Source: Pseudanabaena sp. M085S1SP2A07QC
GTDB lineage: Bacteria > Cyanobacteriota > Cyanobacteriia > Pseudanabaenales > Pseudanabaenaceae
NCBI GenBank assembly: GCA_020404895.1
Contig: JADBWK010000035.1
Coordinates: forward strand, 25,241 to 89,240
DNA: 64,000 nucleotides
Direction: 5' to 3'
Both the position numbers and the translations under genes were made by a program. The notes beneath the pieces are model-generated. The model saw only the letters and a program-made list of their open reading frames with translations. It did not search any database and had not been told where the DNA came from. Shown one piece after another: positions 33,699 to 43,632 of this stretch. Positions within the stretch are counted from its first letter, which is position 1. Each line of letters begins with the position of its first letter.

Positions 33699-35915
33699 TT
33701 AGCGAGACAAGCCTGTACTAATTGAGGCAGCCATTCCCGCATCAACGTAGCGTTCTACTATTGGCAATAGCTCTTGGGCAATTCTTGCAAATTCCATGCC
33801 TCTGTCATTTTTTGCGGCATGTATTAGCATATCCAGTTTGTCTGTCATGATTCGACCTTCCGCAGGATTGACCTGATTCGCATTACGAACTCCTGTCATC
33901 AAAAGACCTATCAAAGTAACGCGCTCAGGTAGACTCTTAATTTCTTGTTGAACACGCTCAATAGAAACTTGCATTCCTGCAATATTGTTTTTGTCAACTC
34001 CCTCTTGTAAGTCACGCGACAAGTTCTTCAATCTTTGGATTTGAGCAGTAGGTATTAGCTCTCCACAAATCTTGAGTAATAGTTCAATCTCATTGATGTA
34101 TAACTCTGCGTCTAAACGTTCCTTTGACATCATTACCTTCAGAGATTCAAGTTCTTGCTTGGCAGCCTGACGCATATCAGGACGAACTTCGCCTGTATTT
34201 TTGTCAACAATACGATTCGCAGATTTGACAACAGCAGCAATTTTCTCTGTTGCTGTGGCAACCCCTAACTTACTCAGCCCAATTTCATTTAGTTCTGGAA
34301 TTACTGCTTCTATTTCATTTAGCATCTTTTCGTCAGATCTACCTTGAGAAAATTGACAGGATACGCTTACGCTAGGATCGCTGCGTAAATGGGCATGGAC
34401 ATTTAAAGAATTCTCTTTGCCATCTAAATCTAAATTGATTTGAATTTCAGTTCCTTTCGGATAGTCGCGATCTAAAGAAAGCCACATATCACCAATACTT
34501 TCATCATTGCCAATACCATCTAAATCATTACTGACTTCATCAGGACTGAAAAACTGAAAATGAATCAGTCGCTGTCCTTCATCAATTAGTTTAAAAGTAT
34601 GTGAACTTGTCACGGGTAGAACGTCACCTCGACGAATCAGGAGATGTCGTGGATCATTAACTAATTTGATGCAGTAATCGCGGGATACAGTCCCAACCTT
34701 ATCAACTAATCCTGCCGCAACTATTGCCGCACCTTCAGCGATCGCATACATAGGACTTGGATGCAATACCACCTTCTCATCACCAAAAGCGGCTCGAACC
34801 TGAGACTGCACATAGGGAATTTGCGATGAGCCACCCACCAATAGAATCACATCTACTAGATCAGGCGTATATTCCGATAATTGCAAAGCTTCATGACAGA
34901 TTTTAATCGTTCGCGACACTAATGGCTGAATCATCTGCTCAAATTGCGATCGCGCAATCTCGACTTCTACAGGAATACCAATCCCTAACTCGTCTCTGAG
35001 TGTAGTAGAAGGTGCAATTGTTGTAGTTGTAGATTTACTCAACTCCACTTTAGCTTTTTCACAAGCTAACTTGAGATCGGCAATGAACCGTAATTTTTCG
35101 TAGTGAGGCATTTTGTCAATCAAGTGATCGATATCTTTGATTCCTTCCTGCTTTGCAATTTGCTCTTTCACAAACTGCGTCAATTTCAAATCGACATCAT
35201 CGCCACCTAGCCAAAGATCACCCGCCTTTCCTTGCTCAATAAACTGAGTCCCTGCCGACATAATCAAGGAAGCATCAAACGTGCCACCACCAAAGTCATA
35301 AACTAAGATAGTTTTAACATCATCGCTATCTGGCTTAAAGCCGTAAGAAATAGCTGCCGCCGTCGGTTCAGGGAGCAATTCTAAAGGTGTCAATCCTGCT
35401 TTGTAAGCAGCTGATCGTGTTGCATTTTTCTGTTTGTCATTGAAATAGGCAGGAATCGTAATTACGGCTTGATTAATTACTTCATTCTGTTTACCAAGGC
35501 GATCTCGACGATACGCAACAGCATTGCTCACAACTTTTTTAAGGATTTCTGCGGAAATATCTTCAGGCGAATATTCTTTGCCTCCCATCCAAACCCCGAT
35601 GCTATTATCAGTCCCGTCGCTCGGTGCGGCAATCTTGTAAGCACATTTCGATTTATGCTCTTGCACCTTCTGCTCGGAAAATCCACGCCCAATTAATCGC
35701 TTGATCGAATTAATCGTATTTTCTGGACTATGCCCTAAATTGTTGTAAGCAGGCTCACCAACTTCAATTTGGTTGTCAATAGATGTGACAATTGATCGCG
35801 TCAGCTTTCTTTCTGGTGATGTATTATCTGCCCCCGTAACAATCTCTACCCCAACTTCACTAAATGCACCAACAGAGTTGGTTGTTCCTAAGTCAATCCC
35901 TAGTGCTTTACCCAT
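33699..35915 (-). CDS. Hsp70-family chaperone, divergent
   Basis: 738 residues, longer than housekeeping DnaK (~635). The ATPase domain is complete: GIDLGTTNSVGAF, VYDFGGGTFDASL and VILLVGGSSQIPYVQ. The substrate domain (residues ~400-560) is diverged, and the C-terminal ~180 residues form an extra helical region without EEVD-like ends. It heads a minus-strand cluster with LysM, TPR-like, J-like and GrpE genes. Spacing to the LysM gene is 42 nt. A dedicated function beyond general folding is likely, but the clients are unknown. Confidence 0.9.
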   Translation of the reverse strand: MGKALGIDLGTTNSVGAFSEVGVEIVTGADNTSPERKLTRSIVTSIDNQIEVGEPAYNNLGHSPENTINSIKRLIGRGFSEQKVQEHKSKCAYKIAAPSDGTDNSIGVWMGGKEYSPEDISAEILKKVVSNAVAYRRDRLGKQNEVINQAVITIPAYFNDKQKNATRSAAYKAGLTPLELLPEPTAAAISYGFKPDSDDVKTILVYDFGGGTFDASLIMSAGTQFIEQGKAGDLWLGGDDVDLKLTQFVKEQIAKQEGIKDIDHLIDKMPHYEKLRFIADLKLACEKAKVELSKSTTTTIAPSTTLRDELGIGIPVEVEIARSQFEQMIQPLVSRTIKICHEALQLSEYTPDLVDVILLVGGSSQIPYVQSQVRAAFGDEKVVLHPSPMYAIAEGAAIVAAGLVDKVGTVSRDYCIKLVNDPRHLLIRRGDVLPVTSSHTFKLIDEGQRLIHFQFFSPDEVSNDLDGIGNDESIGDMWLSLDRDYPKGTEIQINLDLDGKENSLNVHAHLRSDPSVSVSCQFSQGRSDEKMLNEIEAVIPELNEIGLSKLGVATATEKIAAVVKSANRIVDKNTGEVRPDMRQAAKQELESLKVMMSKERLDAELYINEIELLLKICGELIPTAQIQRLKNLSRDLQEGVDKNNIAGMQVSIERVQQEIKSLPERVTLIGLLMTGVRNANQVNPAEGRIMTDKLDMLIHAAKNDRGMEFARIAQELLPIVERYVDAGMAASISTGLSR

Positions 35916-36041
35916 GAAAATCTATGATTATTATAATGTCAGCAATTTTAACAGCGAAGACGAACAATTTTTACAACAATCGCAATATATATATCATTTA
36001 AATTAAAATCACAAGAATCGTTGTCTTGATTTTGTAAGATA

Positions 36042-36070
36042 TAAAAAAGAGCGCATAGCGCTCTTTTTTA
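36042..36070. terminator. Palindrome with A- and T-runs, GC-ATA-GC apex
   Basis: AAAAAAGAGCGC-ATA-GCGCTCTTTTTT, between the dienelactone hydrolase and Hsp70 genes. Confidence 0.75.
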
Positions 36071-36074
36071 TACT

Positions 36075-36908
36075 TTAGGCAACCCCATGGTGCTTAAACC
36101 AAGCCTGTAAACGTTTCCAGCCATCATCTGCCTCGGTCTGTCTATAGGAAGGTCGATAATCGGCGTGAAAAGCGTGAGGTGCGTCAGGATAAACAACTAT
36201 TTCGGATTTGGTACTGCAACCTTTGAGGCGATCGCGCATTTTCTCAACCGTATCTAAAGGAATACCCGTATCTTTGCCACCATAGAGTCCTAAAATCGGT
36301 ACTTGTAAACTCGTGGCGATGTCAACTGGATGTTTGGGCGTGAGTGCAGTTGATTCGTCCACAAGTCTGCCATACCAAGCGACACCAGCCTTGACTTTAG
36401 GGTTATGAGCAGCATAAAGCCAAGTAATTCGTCCACCCCAACAAAAACCAGTAATTCCCAGTTTGTTTGGATCTCCCTTCGCAGATTGCATCGCCCATGC
36501 CACAGTTGCATCAAGGTCAGACATTACCTGCGCGTCAGGTACTTTGCTAACCACTTTCCGAATCTCAGCAATATCCGTCAGTTTGGACACATCACCCTGT
36601 CGATAAAACATTTCAGGGGCGATCGCTAGATAACCTAATTTGGCTAAACGACGACAAACATCTTGAATATAAGCATGAACTCCAAAAATCTCTTGGACAA
36701 CTAAGATGACAGGGAAATCTTTGCCAAAAGTCGGTCTAGCCCGATAGGCGGGAATTATGCCATCTTTGACAGGAATTTTGACTTCACCTGCGATAATCCC
36801 CTTGTGATCGGTCGTAATTGTTTTTGCCGAAATTGGCTGTACAGCGATCGCAAAGCCAGCCGTCAGGCTACTAATCGCAATGAACTCGCGTCTGGTCAGT
36901 TTTGACAT
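36075..36908 (-). CDS. Dienelactone hydrolase family protein, Tat-exported
   Basis: 277 residues. The twin-arginine leader [19 protein letters not shown] gives Tat export. An alpha/beta-hydrolase follows: [18 protein letters not shown], the nucleophile motif GFCWGGR (Cys), the Asp region YGGKDTGIP and the His in DAPHAFHAD. This Cys-Asp-His set is typical of dienelactone hydrolases. Substrate unknown; chloroaromatic breakdown is not implied. Confidence 0.9.
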   Translation of the reverse strand: MSKLTRREFIAISSLTAGFAIAVQPISAKTITTDHKGIIAGEVKIPVKDGIIPAYRARPTFGKDFPVILVVQEIFGVHAYIQDVCRRLAKLGYLAIAPEMFYRQGDVSKLTDIAEIRKVVSKVPDAQVMSDLDATVAWAMQSAKGDPNKLGITGFCWGGRITWLYAAHNPKVKAGVAWYGRLVDESTALTPKHPVDIATSLQVPILGLYGGKDTGIPLDTVEKMRDRLKGCSTKSEIVVYPDAPHAFHADYRPSYRQTEADDGWKRLQAWFKHHGVA

Positions 36909-36972
36909 TTAAGTTAACCTTCAGAATTTATAGATGGCGATAAGTTTTCTCTAACGCTAGCTATATTCTGTA

Positions 36973-37075
36973 ATACCAAAACACAAAATGGCGTAGCCAT
37001 TTTGTGTTTTTAAAACCCTTACAGGGTTAGTTTTTTAATTCACAGAAGTGTTGCCACACTTTTGTGAATTGGTAT
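36973..37075. mobile_element. 103-bp repeat, copy A
   Basis: The ends ATACCAAAACACAAAA and (inverted) ATACCAATTCACAAAA are imperfect inverted repeats. Inside are an ATGGC-GTA-GCCAT hairpin and a second one around AAGTGTTGCCACACTT. It differs from copy B (59742-59844) at about two bases. Its left end matches the end of the IS1595 remnant at 53039. Confidence 0.8.
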
Positions 37076-37080
37076 AACCT

Positions 37081-37118
37081 AAAAAGAAAAGGTTGCGCTT
37101 GCGCAACCTTTTCTTTTT
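37081..37118. terminator. Palindrome with GCGC-TT-GCGC apex and A/T-runs
   Basis: AAAAAGAAAAGGTTGCGC pairs with GCGCAACCTTTTCTTTTT. It lies downstream of gpmI on the minus strand. Confidence 0.75.
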
Positions 37119-37166
37119 AAAAAATCCGCGTTATCCACAAATCTGTTTAATCCGCGATTCAGACTC

Positions 37167-38771
37167 TTATTTACCAATTTTGACTGGAGTTTTGACACTC
37201 TGTAGCTCATAAATTGCTGTTTCTAACAAAGAAATACCTGTCATCTCTTCTGGTTGTGGGACTTTTAGGATTTCTAAAATCGTAGGCGCAATATCCGCTA
37301 GACGACCACCTGAAGGCTTGAGCTTGACATCAGCACCATGACCATAAATCTTACATCCTTCACCCTCTATCAAAATAAATGGCACAGGATTGCTAGAGTG
37401 GGCAGTCCAAGGATTACCATGCTCATCCCACATATATTCAGCATTGCCATGATCGGCGGTAATCAGAGCCGTACCTCCTGCATTGGCGATACTAGATAAT
37501 AATTTGCCTAAACATAGATCAACCTGTTCTAGAGCTTTGACTGTGGCTTCAAAGTTGCCAGTGTGCCCTACCATATCTGGATTAGCGTAGTTAATTACGA
37601 TCAGCGAATAAATATGTTTAGCGATCGCCTCTGAAGCGATGCGTGTCACCTCAGCGGCAGACATAGCAGGTTCTTGATCGTAGGTAGACACCCTTGGACT
37701 ATTGACTAAAACTCGATCGTCGCCTTCACTAGCTTCTTCCAAACCACCATCAAAGAAATAGGTGACATGAGCGTATTTCTCAGTTTCGGCTAGGCGTAAC
37801 TGCTTCAGTCCATGCTTTGCCACGACTGGACCCAGCAAATTAGTGAGGTTTTGGGGTAAAAAGGCAACAGGGACAGGCAAAGTGCTATCGTACTGCGTAA
37901 ATGTGGCATAGGCGATATCCTCGATATAATCGCGTTCAAAACCTGCAAAGTTTTTCGCAACAATAGCTTGGGTAATCTCACGAGAGCGATCTGGACGGAA
38001 ATTAAAGCATATTACACCGTCCCCAGAAGCGATCGCACCTTGTGCAATTCGAGTTGGGGGCAAAAATTCGTCAGTAACTTTTTCTTTGTAGGCAGATTCC
38101 AACAAATCCGTTGGTTCAGTTAGCTCAGTGGTGATGCGATCATTTGTCAGGACTTCATAGGCTTTTTGAACGCGATCCCAACGCTTGTCGCGATCCATCA
38201 CAAAATAACGCCCACTGATCGTGACAATACGTCCGACACCGATCTTTTTAATATGCGCTTGTAAAAGCTTTATAAAGTTGATCCCTGAATGGGGCAAAGT
38301 GTCGCGTCCATCGGTAATCACATGAATACAGACATCATCAATTTGTTGAGATTTGGCTAAATCTAGTAATCCCAATAGATGATCGATATGTGAATGTACG
38401 CCACCATCAGAGCAAAGCCCGATTAGATGCAATTTGCTATGGTTAGCCCTGACCTTTTTACAAACTTGGACTAGTACAGAATTTGACAACAACGAGCCAT
38501 CATCGACAGCATCAGAAATTCTGACTAATTCTTGGGGGACAACTCGACCAGCGCCAATGTTTAAATGTCCAACTTCAGAGTTGCCCATTTGACCTTTTGG
38601 TAAGCCAACATCTTTGCCAGAGGCTTGGAGGAGGGTTTTGGGGTAGGTACTCCATAGGCTATCCATGACGGGAGTATTTGCTGCGGCGATCGCATTGCCC
38701 TCGGTTTCTTCCCTATGTCCCCAGCCGTCTAAGATGATCAGAACCAGTGGAGAAACAGACCCCGTTTGCAT
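37167..38771 (-). CDS. gpmI: 2,3-bisphosphoglycerate-independent phosphoglycerate mutase
   Basis: 534 residues from ATG 38771; the frame is open to 38834 but that extra part is not conserved. GpmI interconverts 3- and 2-phosphoglycerate via a phosphoserine and two manganese ions. Visible are LIILDGWG, the catalytic serine GNSEVGHLNIGAG, the metal ligands HSHIDH, and DHGNAEYM near the C-terminus. It is a monocistronic glycolytic gene, divergent from the aspartate kinase gene. Confidence 0.96.
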   Translation of the reverse strand: MQTGSVSPLVLIILDGWGHREETEGNAIAAANTPVMDSLWSTYPKTLLQASGKDVGLPKGQMGNSEVGHLNIGAGRVVPQELVRISDAVDDGSLLSNSVLVQVCKKVRANHSKLHLIGLCSDGGVHSHIDHLLGLLDLAKSQQIDDVCIHVITDGRDTLPHSGINFIKLLQAHIKKIGVGRIVTISGRYFVMDRDKRWDRVQKAYEVLTNDRITTELTEPTDLLESAYKEKVTDEFLPPTRIAQGAIASGDGVICFNFRPDRSREITQAIVAKNFAGFERDYIEDIAYATFTQYDSTLPVPVAFLPQNLTNLLGPVVAKHGLKQLRLAETEKYAHVTYFFDGGLEEASEGDDRVLVNSPRVSTYDQEPAMSAAEVTRIASEAIAKHIYSLIVINYANPDMVGHTGNFEATVKALEQVDLCLGKLLSSIANAGGTALITADHGNAEYMWDEHGNPWTAHSSNPVPFILIEGEGCKIYGHGADVKLKPSGGRLADIAPTILEILKVPQPEEMTGISLLETAIYELQSVKTPVKIGK

Positions 38772-39107
38772 AAAAGACAGTTCCTTATTAAGTACATGTT
38801 CACTCCTCACTAGGCAATCATACCATTGGAGCAAATTTACGGATTATCTTAACAATACTTGGCAATTTGCGCGATCGCAATGTATCGTAAAAAACTTTTA
38901 ATTATTCCCAAAATTGCCGTGCTTTATTTCAAAACCAATTTTGGGGTTAGTAATGCCGTGCGCACTGCTAACCCCAAAATTGCTCATTTATTTTGCCGAT
39001 CGCTAAGGAATGTATGATGATTACTCTGTAGTGCTTTGCTGTGACTTAGGTTAGTTAGTAAAACATCACAATAAATTCTTTCATCGGTTCAAAAATTTCC
39101 TTCACGA
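38772..39107. other. Divergent gap between gpmI and aspartate kinase genes
   Basis: About 336 bases. The centre holds the palindrome at 38937-38981; the rest should contain two divergent promoters, which I cannot place with confidence. Confidence 0.5.
38937..38981. repeat. Palindrome with 16-bp arms
   Basis: AATTTTGGGGTTAG(TA) pairs with (TG)CTAACCCCAAAATT around a loop rich in GTGCGCAC. Confidence 0.75.
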
Positions 39108-40937
39108 ATGGCGTTAATAGTTCAGAAATATGGTGGCTCATCCGTAGCCGATGCCGATCGCATTAAAGCAGTCCGCGATCGCATTAAGCGGACAGTTGAT
39201 GCAGGCAATCAAGTTGTGGTCGTGGTTTCGGCAATGGGCAAAACCACCGATGGTCTGGTTGCCATTGCGCAATCTGTGTCAGTAAATCATAACCAAAGCC
39301 TCATTGAAATTGCTGCAAAAGAGCGTGAGATGGATCTGCTCTTAGCTACAGGCGAACAGGTGACGATCGCTTTGCTAAGCATGGCATTGCAAGAAGTCGG
39401 TCAACCTGCGATCGCCATGAATGGCTCGCAAGTAAGGGTAGTCACCGAGCCGAACCATACCCGTGCCAGAATTTTATATGTGGAACCAGATCAAATCCAA
39501 GCAGCACTTGCTCTTGGTAAAGTTGTGGTGATTGCAGGGTTTCAAGGCGTAGCAATTGATCAATCAACGGGTTTGCCTAGCACTGAAATTACAACCCTTG
39601 GACGTGGCGGCTCAGACACCTCAGCCGTAGCGATCGCGGCTGCGATCGAAGCTGACATCTGCGAAATATATACTGATGTTCCAGGGATTTTGACGACTGA
39701 CCCGCGCATTGTTCCCAAAGCTCAGATGTTAACGGAAATTACTTGTGATGAAATGCTGGAGCTCGCGAGTCTTGGCGCAAAGGTTTTGCATCCGCGATCT
39801 GTGGAGATCGCCCGTAATTTTGGCATAAAAATGTGTGTGCGATCAAGTTGGCTCGATGATGCAGGTACAGTGATCACTTCGCCACGCATCGGTACTGGCA
39901 ATCTCAAATCCTTGGAAGTGAATCGTTTTGTCGAGACAGTCTCTATTGATTACGATCAAGTTAAAATTGCGCTCTTGCAAATTCCCGATCACCCAGGGAT
40001 CGCCTCGCAACTTTTTAAATCCCTAGCCGATCAAGGAATCAACGTTGACTTGATTATTCAAGCAGTCCAAGAGACTGAAGGAGTAAATGACATCGCCTTT
40101 ACGATTCCTCAAAAACAATTGCAGTTGGCGGAAGTGGTCACCCGCAGCTTGGAAATTGGCGCAAGTTTAGTTACTGTCGATTCCAATGTTGCCAAAATAA
40201 GCATTACCGGGGTGGGCATGATTGGGCGACCAGGGGTTGCTGCCCAAATGTTCACATCTCTCGCTGAAGCGGGAATCAATATTCAAATGATTTCCACTTC
40301 GGAAATTAAAATTAGCTGTGTGATTGCGGCGACCGACGGAGAAAATGCGATCGCGGCGATCCAAAAAGCCTTTGATGTAACAGCGCGATCGCATCAAGCC
40401 TGTGAAATTAATTCTGAAAATAGCTCAGATATTTCGCCTGTACGTGGGGTAGCTCTAGATCGTAATCGCGCCAGAATTGCAGTGCAACAAGTGCCTGATC
40501 GTCCAGGCATGGCAGCGAAAATCCTTGAGCAACTGGTCGAACAAAACATTAGCTTGGATATGATTGTGCAGTCGCAGTCTGATCGCGATGTTAATGAGAT
40601 TGCTTTTACTGTAGCGATCGCCGATCTTGCCAAAGCTGAAACAGCGCTGAAAGAATATGCTAAAGTTCTCGGCTATGGTGAAGTTAGATGTGATGGTGAC
40701 ATTAGCAAAGTCAGTATTGTCGGTGCAAATATGATCCATCAATCGGGAATTGCCGCACGCATGTTTAGCGCCCTTGCGGATGCAAACATTAATATTGAGA
40801 TGATCGCCACATCTGAGATTAAGGTTAGCTGTGTGGTTCGCGATCATCAAGCGGAACAAGCACTCAAAGTTATTCATCAAGAGTTTAACCTGTCTGGCGA
40901 TCATGCCATTGAAGTTCCCAGTGCCTTGAAAAAGTAG
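39108..40937 (+). CDS. lysC: Aspartate kinase with four ACT domains
   Basis: 609 residues. The catalytic domain carries VQKYGGSSVAD and FQGVAI...TTLGRGGSDTSAVA. Two pairs of ACT domains follow (starting near residues 280 and 455), each with PG(I/V/M)A(A/S)...IN(V/I) motifs. The duplicated ACT set gives a larger enzyme than the usual ~400-residue aspartate kinase and is typical of cyanobacteria. It phosphorylates aspartate at the head of the Lys/Thr/Met pathway; feedback by lysine and threonine is known for the family. Single gene. Confidence 0.95.
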   Translation: MALIVQKYGGSSVADADRIKAVRDRIKRTVDAGNQVVVVVSAMGKTTDGLVAIAQSVSVNHNQSLIEIAAKEREMDLLLATGEQVTIALLSMALQEVGQPAIAMNGSQVRVVTEPNHTRARILYVEPDQIQAALALGKVVVIAGFQGVAIDQSTGLPSTEITTLGRGGSDTSAVAIAAAIEADICEIYTDVPGILTTDPRIVPKAQMLTEITCDEMLELASLGAKVLHPRSVEIARNFGIKMCVRSSWLDDAGTVITSPRIGTGNLKSLEVNRFVETVSIDYDQVKIALLQIPDHPGIASQLFKSLADQGINVDLIIQAVQETEGVNDIAFTIPQKQLQLAEVVTRSLEIGASLVTVDSNVAKISITGVGMIGRPGVAAQMFTSLAEAGINIQMISTSEIKISCVIAATDGENAIAAIQKAFDVTARSHQACEINSENSSDISPVRGVALDRNRARIAVQQVPDRPGMAAKILEQLVEQNISLDMIVQSQSDRDVNEIAFTVAIADLAKAETALKEYAKVLGYGEVRCDGDISKVSIVGANMIHQSGIAARMFSALADANINIEMIATSEIKVSCVVRDHQAEQALKVIHQEFNLSGDHAIEVPSALKK

Positions 40938-41007
40938 CAAGTGCGGCACTTCACGTCACACTTGCTAAACAGGCTTTAAGATAAGTACATATCCCGCGAG
41001 CATTTCT

Positions 41008-41712
41008 ATGTCATCTGATAATTCTAGCGATCGCACTGATGATTCACCAGTCAATCCTCCTACCGATCCTAAGCAATCACCTCCTGTTCCCAACCAAGAA
41101 CATCCAGTCAAAAATTTCATACTTGATAATTTACCCACTGTTACGGTAGCGATTTTGTTGGCAGTTGGGGTGCGGGTATTTATTGCAGAGCCTCGTTATA
41201 TTCCTTCAAGCTCGATGGAGCCAACTTTATTAATTGACGATCGCCTAATTATTGATAAGCTTTCGATTCGTTGGCGCAAGCCTGAGCGTGGCGAAATTAT
41301 CGTATTTAATCCACCGATTAATCCTATTGTGCCTGATGCTTCTAAGGTCTATATCAAACGAGTGATTGGGATGCCAGGCGATCGCATCAGTATTCATGAT
41401 GGCAAAGTCTTTATAAATGATGCGCCTCTAAATGAGCCATACATTGCCGCGCCGCCAAACTACACTTTGCCAACTCAAGACGATGCTCTCTGTCCCAACT
41501 GCTTCCGTCCTGATAATGTCCAGTCTGGCAAAGAACATCTATTTTTTACTGTGCCGAATGGCAAATATTGGGTGATGGGCGATAATCGCAATAACAGTTT
41601 GGATTCCCATGCATGGGGATTTATGCCCGAAGAGAATCTAGTTGGTCGAGCGATGTTTCGCTACTGGCCACTTGACAAGCGTGCTGGTAATTTAAACGTT
41701 CCTAAATATTAG
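41008..41712 (+). CDS. lepB: Signal peptidase I
   Basis: 234 residues. A Ser/Pro/Asp-rich cytoplasmic N-terminus is followed by one membrane helix (TVTVAILLAVGVRVFIA). The serine nucleophile is in PSSSMEPTL, the general-base lysine in VYIKRVIGMPGD, and MGDNRNNSLDSHAWG is box E. It removes signal peptides of exported and thylakoid-lumen proteins. Cyanobacteria often carry two lepB paralogues; the other is not here. Confidence 0.95.
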   Translation: MSSDNSSDRTDDSPVNPPTDPKQSPPVPNQEHPVKNFILDNLPTVTVAILLAVGVRVFIAEPRYIPSSSMEPTLLIDDRLIIDKLSIRWRKPERGEIIVFNPPINPIVPDASKVYIKRVIGMPGDRISIHDGKVFINDAPLNEPYIAAPPNYTLPTQDDALCPNCFRPDNVQSGKEHLFFTVPNGKYWVMGDNRNNSLDSHAWGFMPEENLVGRAMFRYWPLDKRAGNLNVPKY

Positions 41713-42134
41713 ACTCTCTCCCCCCAGCCTTCTCTCCCTTTGGGCTACCGTGTATACACAAGTCTGACTTACCCCCTTTAATTCCCCCTTGCAAAGGGGG
41801 AAGACCAGAAATCTTGTTCCCTCCCCTTTGCAAGGGGAGGGTTAGGGTGGGGTAATTGATGAGGTTTTCAAGTTCATCCTATAAGTGTATACACAGAAGA
41901 CTTTTTAGAAACCATTTAAGAATTACTTTCTACGGTCAAAAGTCCTAAGAGATCCCCCTCAATCACCCTTTTTAAGAGGGATTGAGGGGGATCTAGACAA
42001 TTCTCAAATGTTTTTTTTAGGGAGGCTGGGGGGATCTAGACAATTCTTAAATGTTTTTCTAAAGGTGTTGCTAAGCAACAAGTATGTAAGGAATCAAGAG
42101 CGAGTGACCAAGCTTAAAGTAGCTTGAACTGACA
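41713..42134. repeat. Intergenic mosaic of C-rich repeats
   Basis: About 420 bases without a gene. Bases 41742-41860 (GGCTACCGT, TACACA, GACTTACCCCCTTTA, CCCCCTTGCAAAGGGGG, GACCAGAAATCTTGTTCC) recur in inverted orientation at 50960-51135. GATCTAGACAATTCT occurs near 41990 and 42035 and again near 51150. A small hairpin with apex GC-TAA-GC is at 42065-42079. Confidence 0.8.
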
Positions 42135-43067
42135 TCAATTAGCGACAGGTATCTCATAGGTCATGAAGTCGTATGCAGGAATAGTATTCGCAAAAATCAT
42201 TCTAGCTTCATTAACTAAATCTTCCAATAGAATGGGATTTCCAGGGGAATAGCGAGGACTAAAATGGGTCATGATTAATTGCTTCACATTAGCCAATAGT
42301 GCTACCTGTGCCGCCATTGTACTAGTGGAATGCAACCGCTGAAAAGCCATATCGGAATCCTGATGAGCAAAGGTGGACTCATGGATGAGTACATCAGCAT
42401 TTTGAGCAAGATCTACTGAACTATCACAAAAAATTGTATCTGTGCAATAGGCAATCTTCCTTCCAATTTGAGGAGCGCCACAAAAATCTTTCCCATTGAT
42501 TTTGCGTCCATCGGGAAGCGTAATCGTTTTACCCTGTTTCAATTCACCAAAAATGGGCCCTGGTGGGATATTCATGGAGATCGCTTTATCGACATCAAAC
42601 TTACCAGTGCGATCGCGTTCTACTAACCGAAAACCATGCGCCGTCACCTTATGTTTGAGCGGAGCTGCCATCATATAAAATTCTGAATCCTCGCAAACTA
42701 GCCCCGCTTTGACTTTATGCACCTTAATCGAATAGGAGAGACGAGTCTCGCTATAGCGCAGACAAGCATCGAGATAGTCTCCCAAACCAGTTGGGCCATA
42801 AATATCAATGTGGCTTACATTCCCTGCCATACCACAACTCGCTAGCAATCCTGGCAAACCAAAGATATGATCGCCATGCATGTGCGTAACAAAAATCTTC
42901 GTGATTTGACTAATTTTGACATCACTTCGCAGCAACTGGTGCTGCGTTGCCTCGCCACAATCGAGCAACCAAACTTCGGCACGTTGAGGTAGTCGTACCG
43001 CCACACTGGAGACATTGCGCCCGCGTGTAGGCACGCCCGAACTAGTACCAAGAAAGGTGATTTGCAT
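42135..43067 (-). CDS. rnz: Ribonuclease Z (tRNA 3'-endonuclease)
   Basis: 310 residues, metallo-beta-lactamase fold. The metal motif HMHGDHIFGLPG lies near residue 62, with FLGTSSGVPT at the N-terminus, the exosite region GPTGLGDYL and HESTFAHQD near residue 245. RNase Z cuts tRNA precursors 3' of the discriminator, consistent with the tRNA gene here lacking an encoded CCA. It is the third gene of a tight ndhS - ompA-like - rnz cluster (2-nt gaps). Confidence 0.94.
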   Translation of the reverse strand: MQITFLGTSSGVPTRGRNVSSVAVRLPQRAEVWLLDCGEATQHQLLRSDVKISQITKIFVTHMHGDHIFGLPGLLASCGMAGNVSHIDIYGPTGLGDYLDACLRYSETRLSYSIKVHKVKAGLVCEDSEFYMMAAPLKHKVTAHGFRLVERDRTGKFDVDKAISMNIPPGPIFGELKQGKTITLPDGRKINGKDFCGAPQIGRKIAYCTDTIFCDSSVDLAQNADVLIHESTFAHQDSDMAFQRLHSTSTMAAQVALLANVKQLIMTHFSPRYSPGNPILLEDLVNEARMIFANTIPAYDFMTYEIPVAN

Positions 43068-43069
43068 AT

Positions 43070-43630
43070 TTAGTCATCTACAAAAATCTCGATGCGGCGG
43101 TTACTTTTACTATTATTGTCACCAGCACTGCTCGCCAAAGGACGACTAGCACCATAACCAACTACCATCCAATAATAGGTTTGTTCGCCGCGCAGTCTTG
43201 CCAAATATTCTCTAACTGCTGAGGCTCGTAAATAGGATAGAGTTAGCGCATCCCCCGCATTACTTACATCCATATGCCCGTTAATTCGCACACTCTTGCC
43301 TGTTGTCAATGGCAATTGCGCTGCAACTTCATCTAGTAGTCGAAAGCTTTCTGGACGAATGCTAGCTTTATTTGCCTCAAACAAAGCGTCTGCCGAGAGG
43401 GTAAATTGCTGCTTTTTGTAATTTAAAAAGTTAAATGAAGGTTGCCATACTAAATCTGGACGAATAAAAGAGATCGCTAAACCAATACTCAGTCCAGCGA
43501 TCGCACTCACGCCCAAAACAGCGCTACGAATCAAAAAGGTGACAGCAGAGCGTCCCATTTGATTCAAGTCACCAGACGGCTTACCCGAAGATTTACCTAA
43601 TGACTTGTCAGGAGTCGGTAAATTTGCCAC
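43070..43630 (-). CDS. OmpA-like peptidoglycan-binding membrane protein
   Basis: 186 residues. A Ser/Gly-rich N-terminus, one membrane helix (SAVLGVSAIAGLSIGLAISF, residues ~36-56), then a C-terminal OmpA domain (FTLSADALFEANKASIRPESFRLLDEVA; INGHMDV; YLARLRGEQTYYWMVVGYGASRP; SNRRIEIFV). The domain binds murein, linking the inner membrane to the cell wall. It lies between ndhS and rnz with 2-nt gaps, a curious functional mix. Confidence 0.88.
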   Translation of the reverse strand: MANLPTPDKSLGKSSGKPSGDLNQMGRSAVTFLIRSAVLGVSAIAGLSIGLAISFIRPDLVWQPSFNFLNYKKQQFTLSADALFEANKASIRPESFRLLDEVAAQLPLTTGKSVRINGHMDVSNAGDALTLSYLRASAVREYLARLRGEQTYYWMVVGYGASRPLASSAGDNNSKSNRRIEIFVDD

Positions 43631-43632
43631 GA

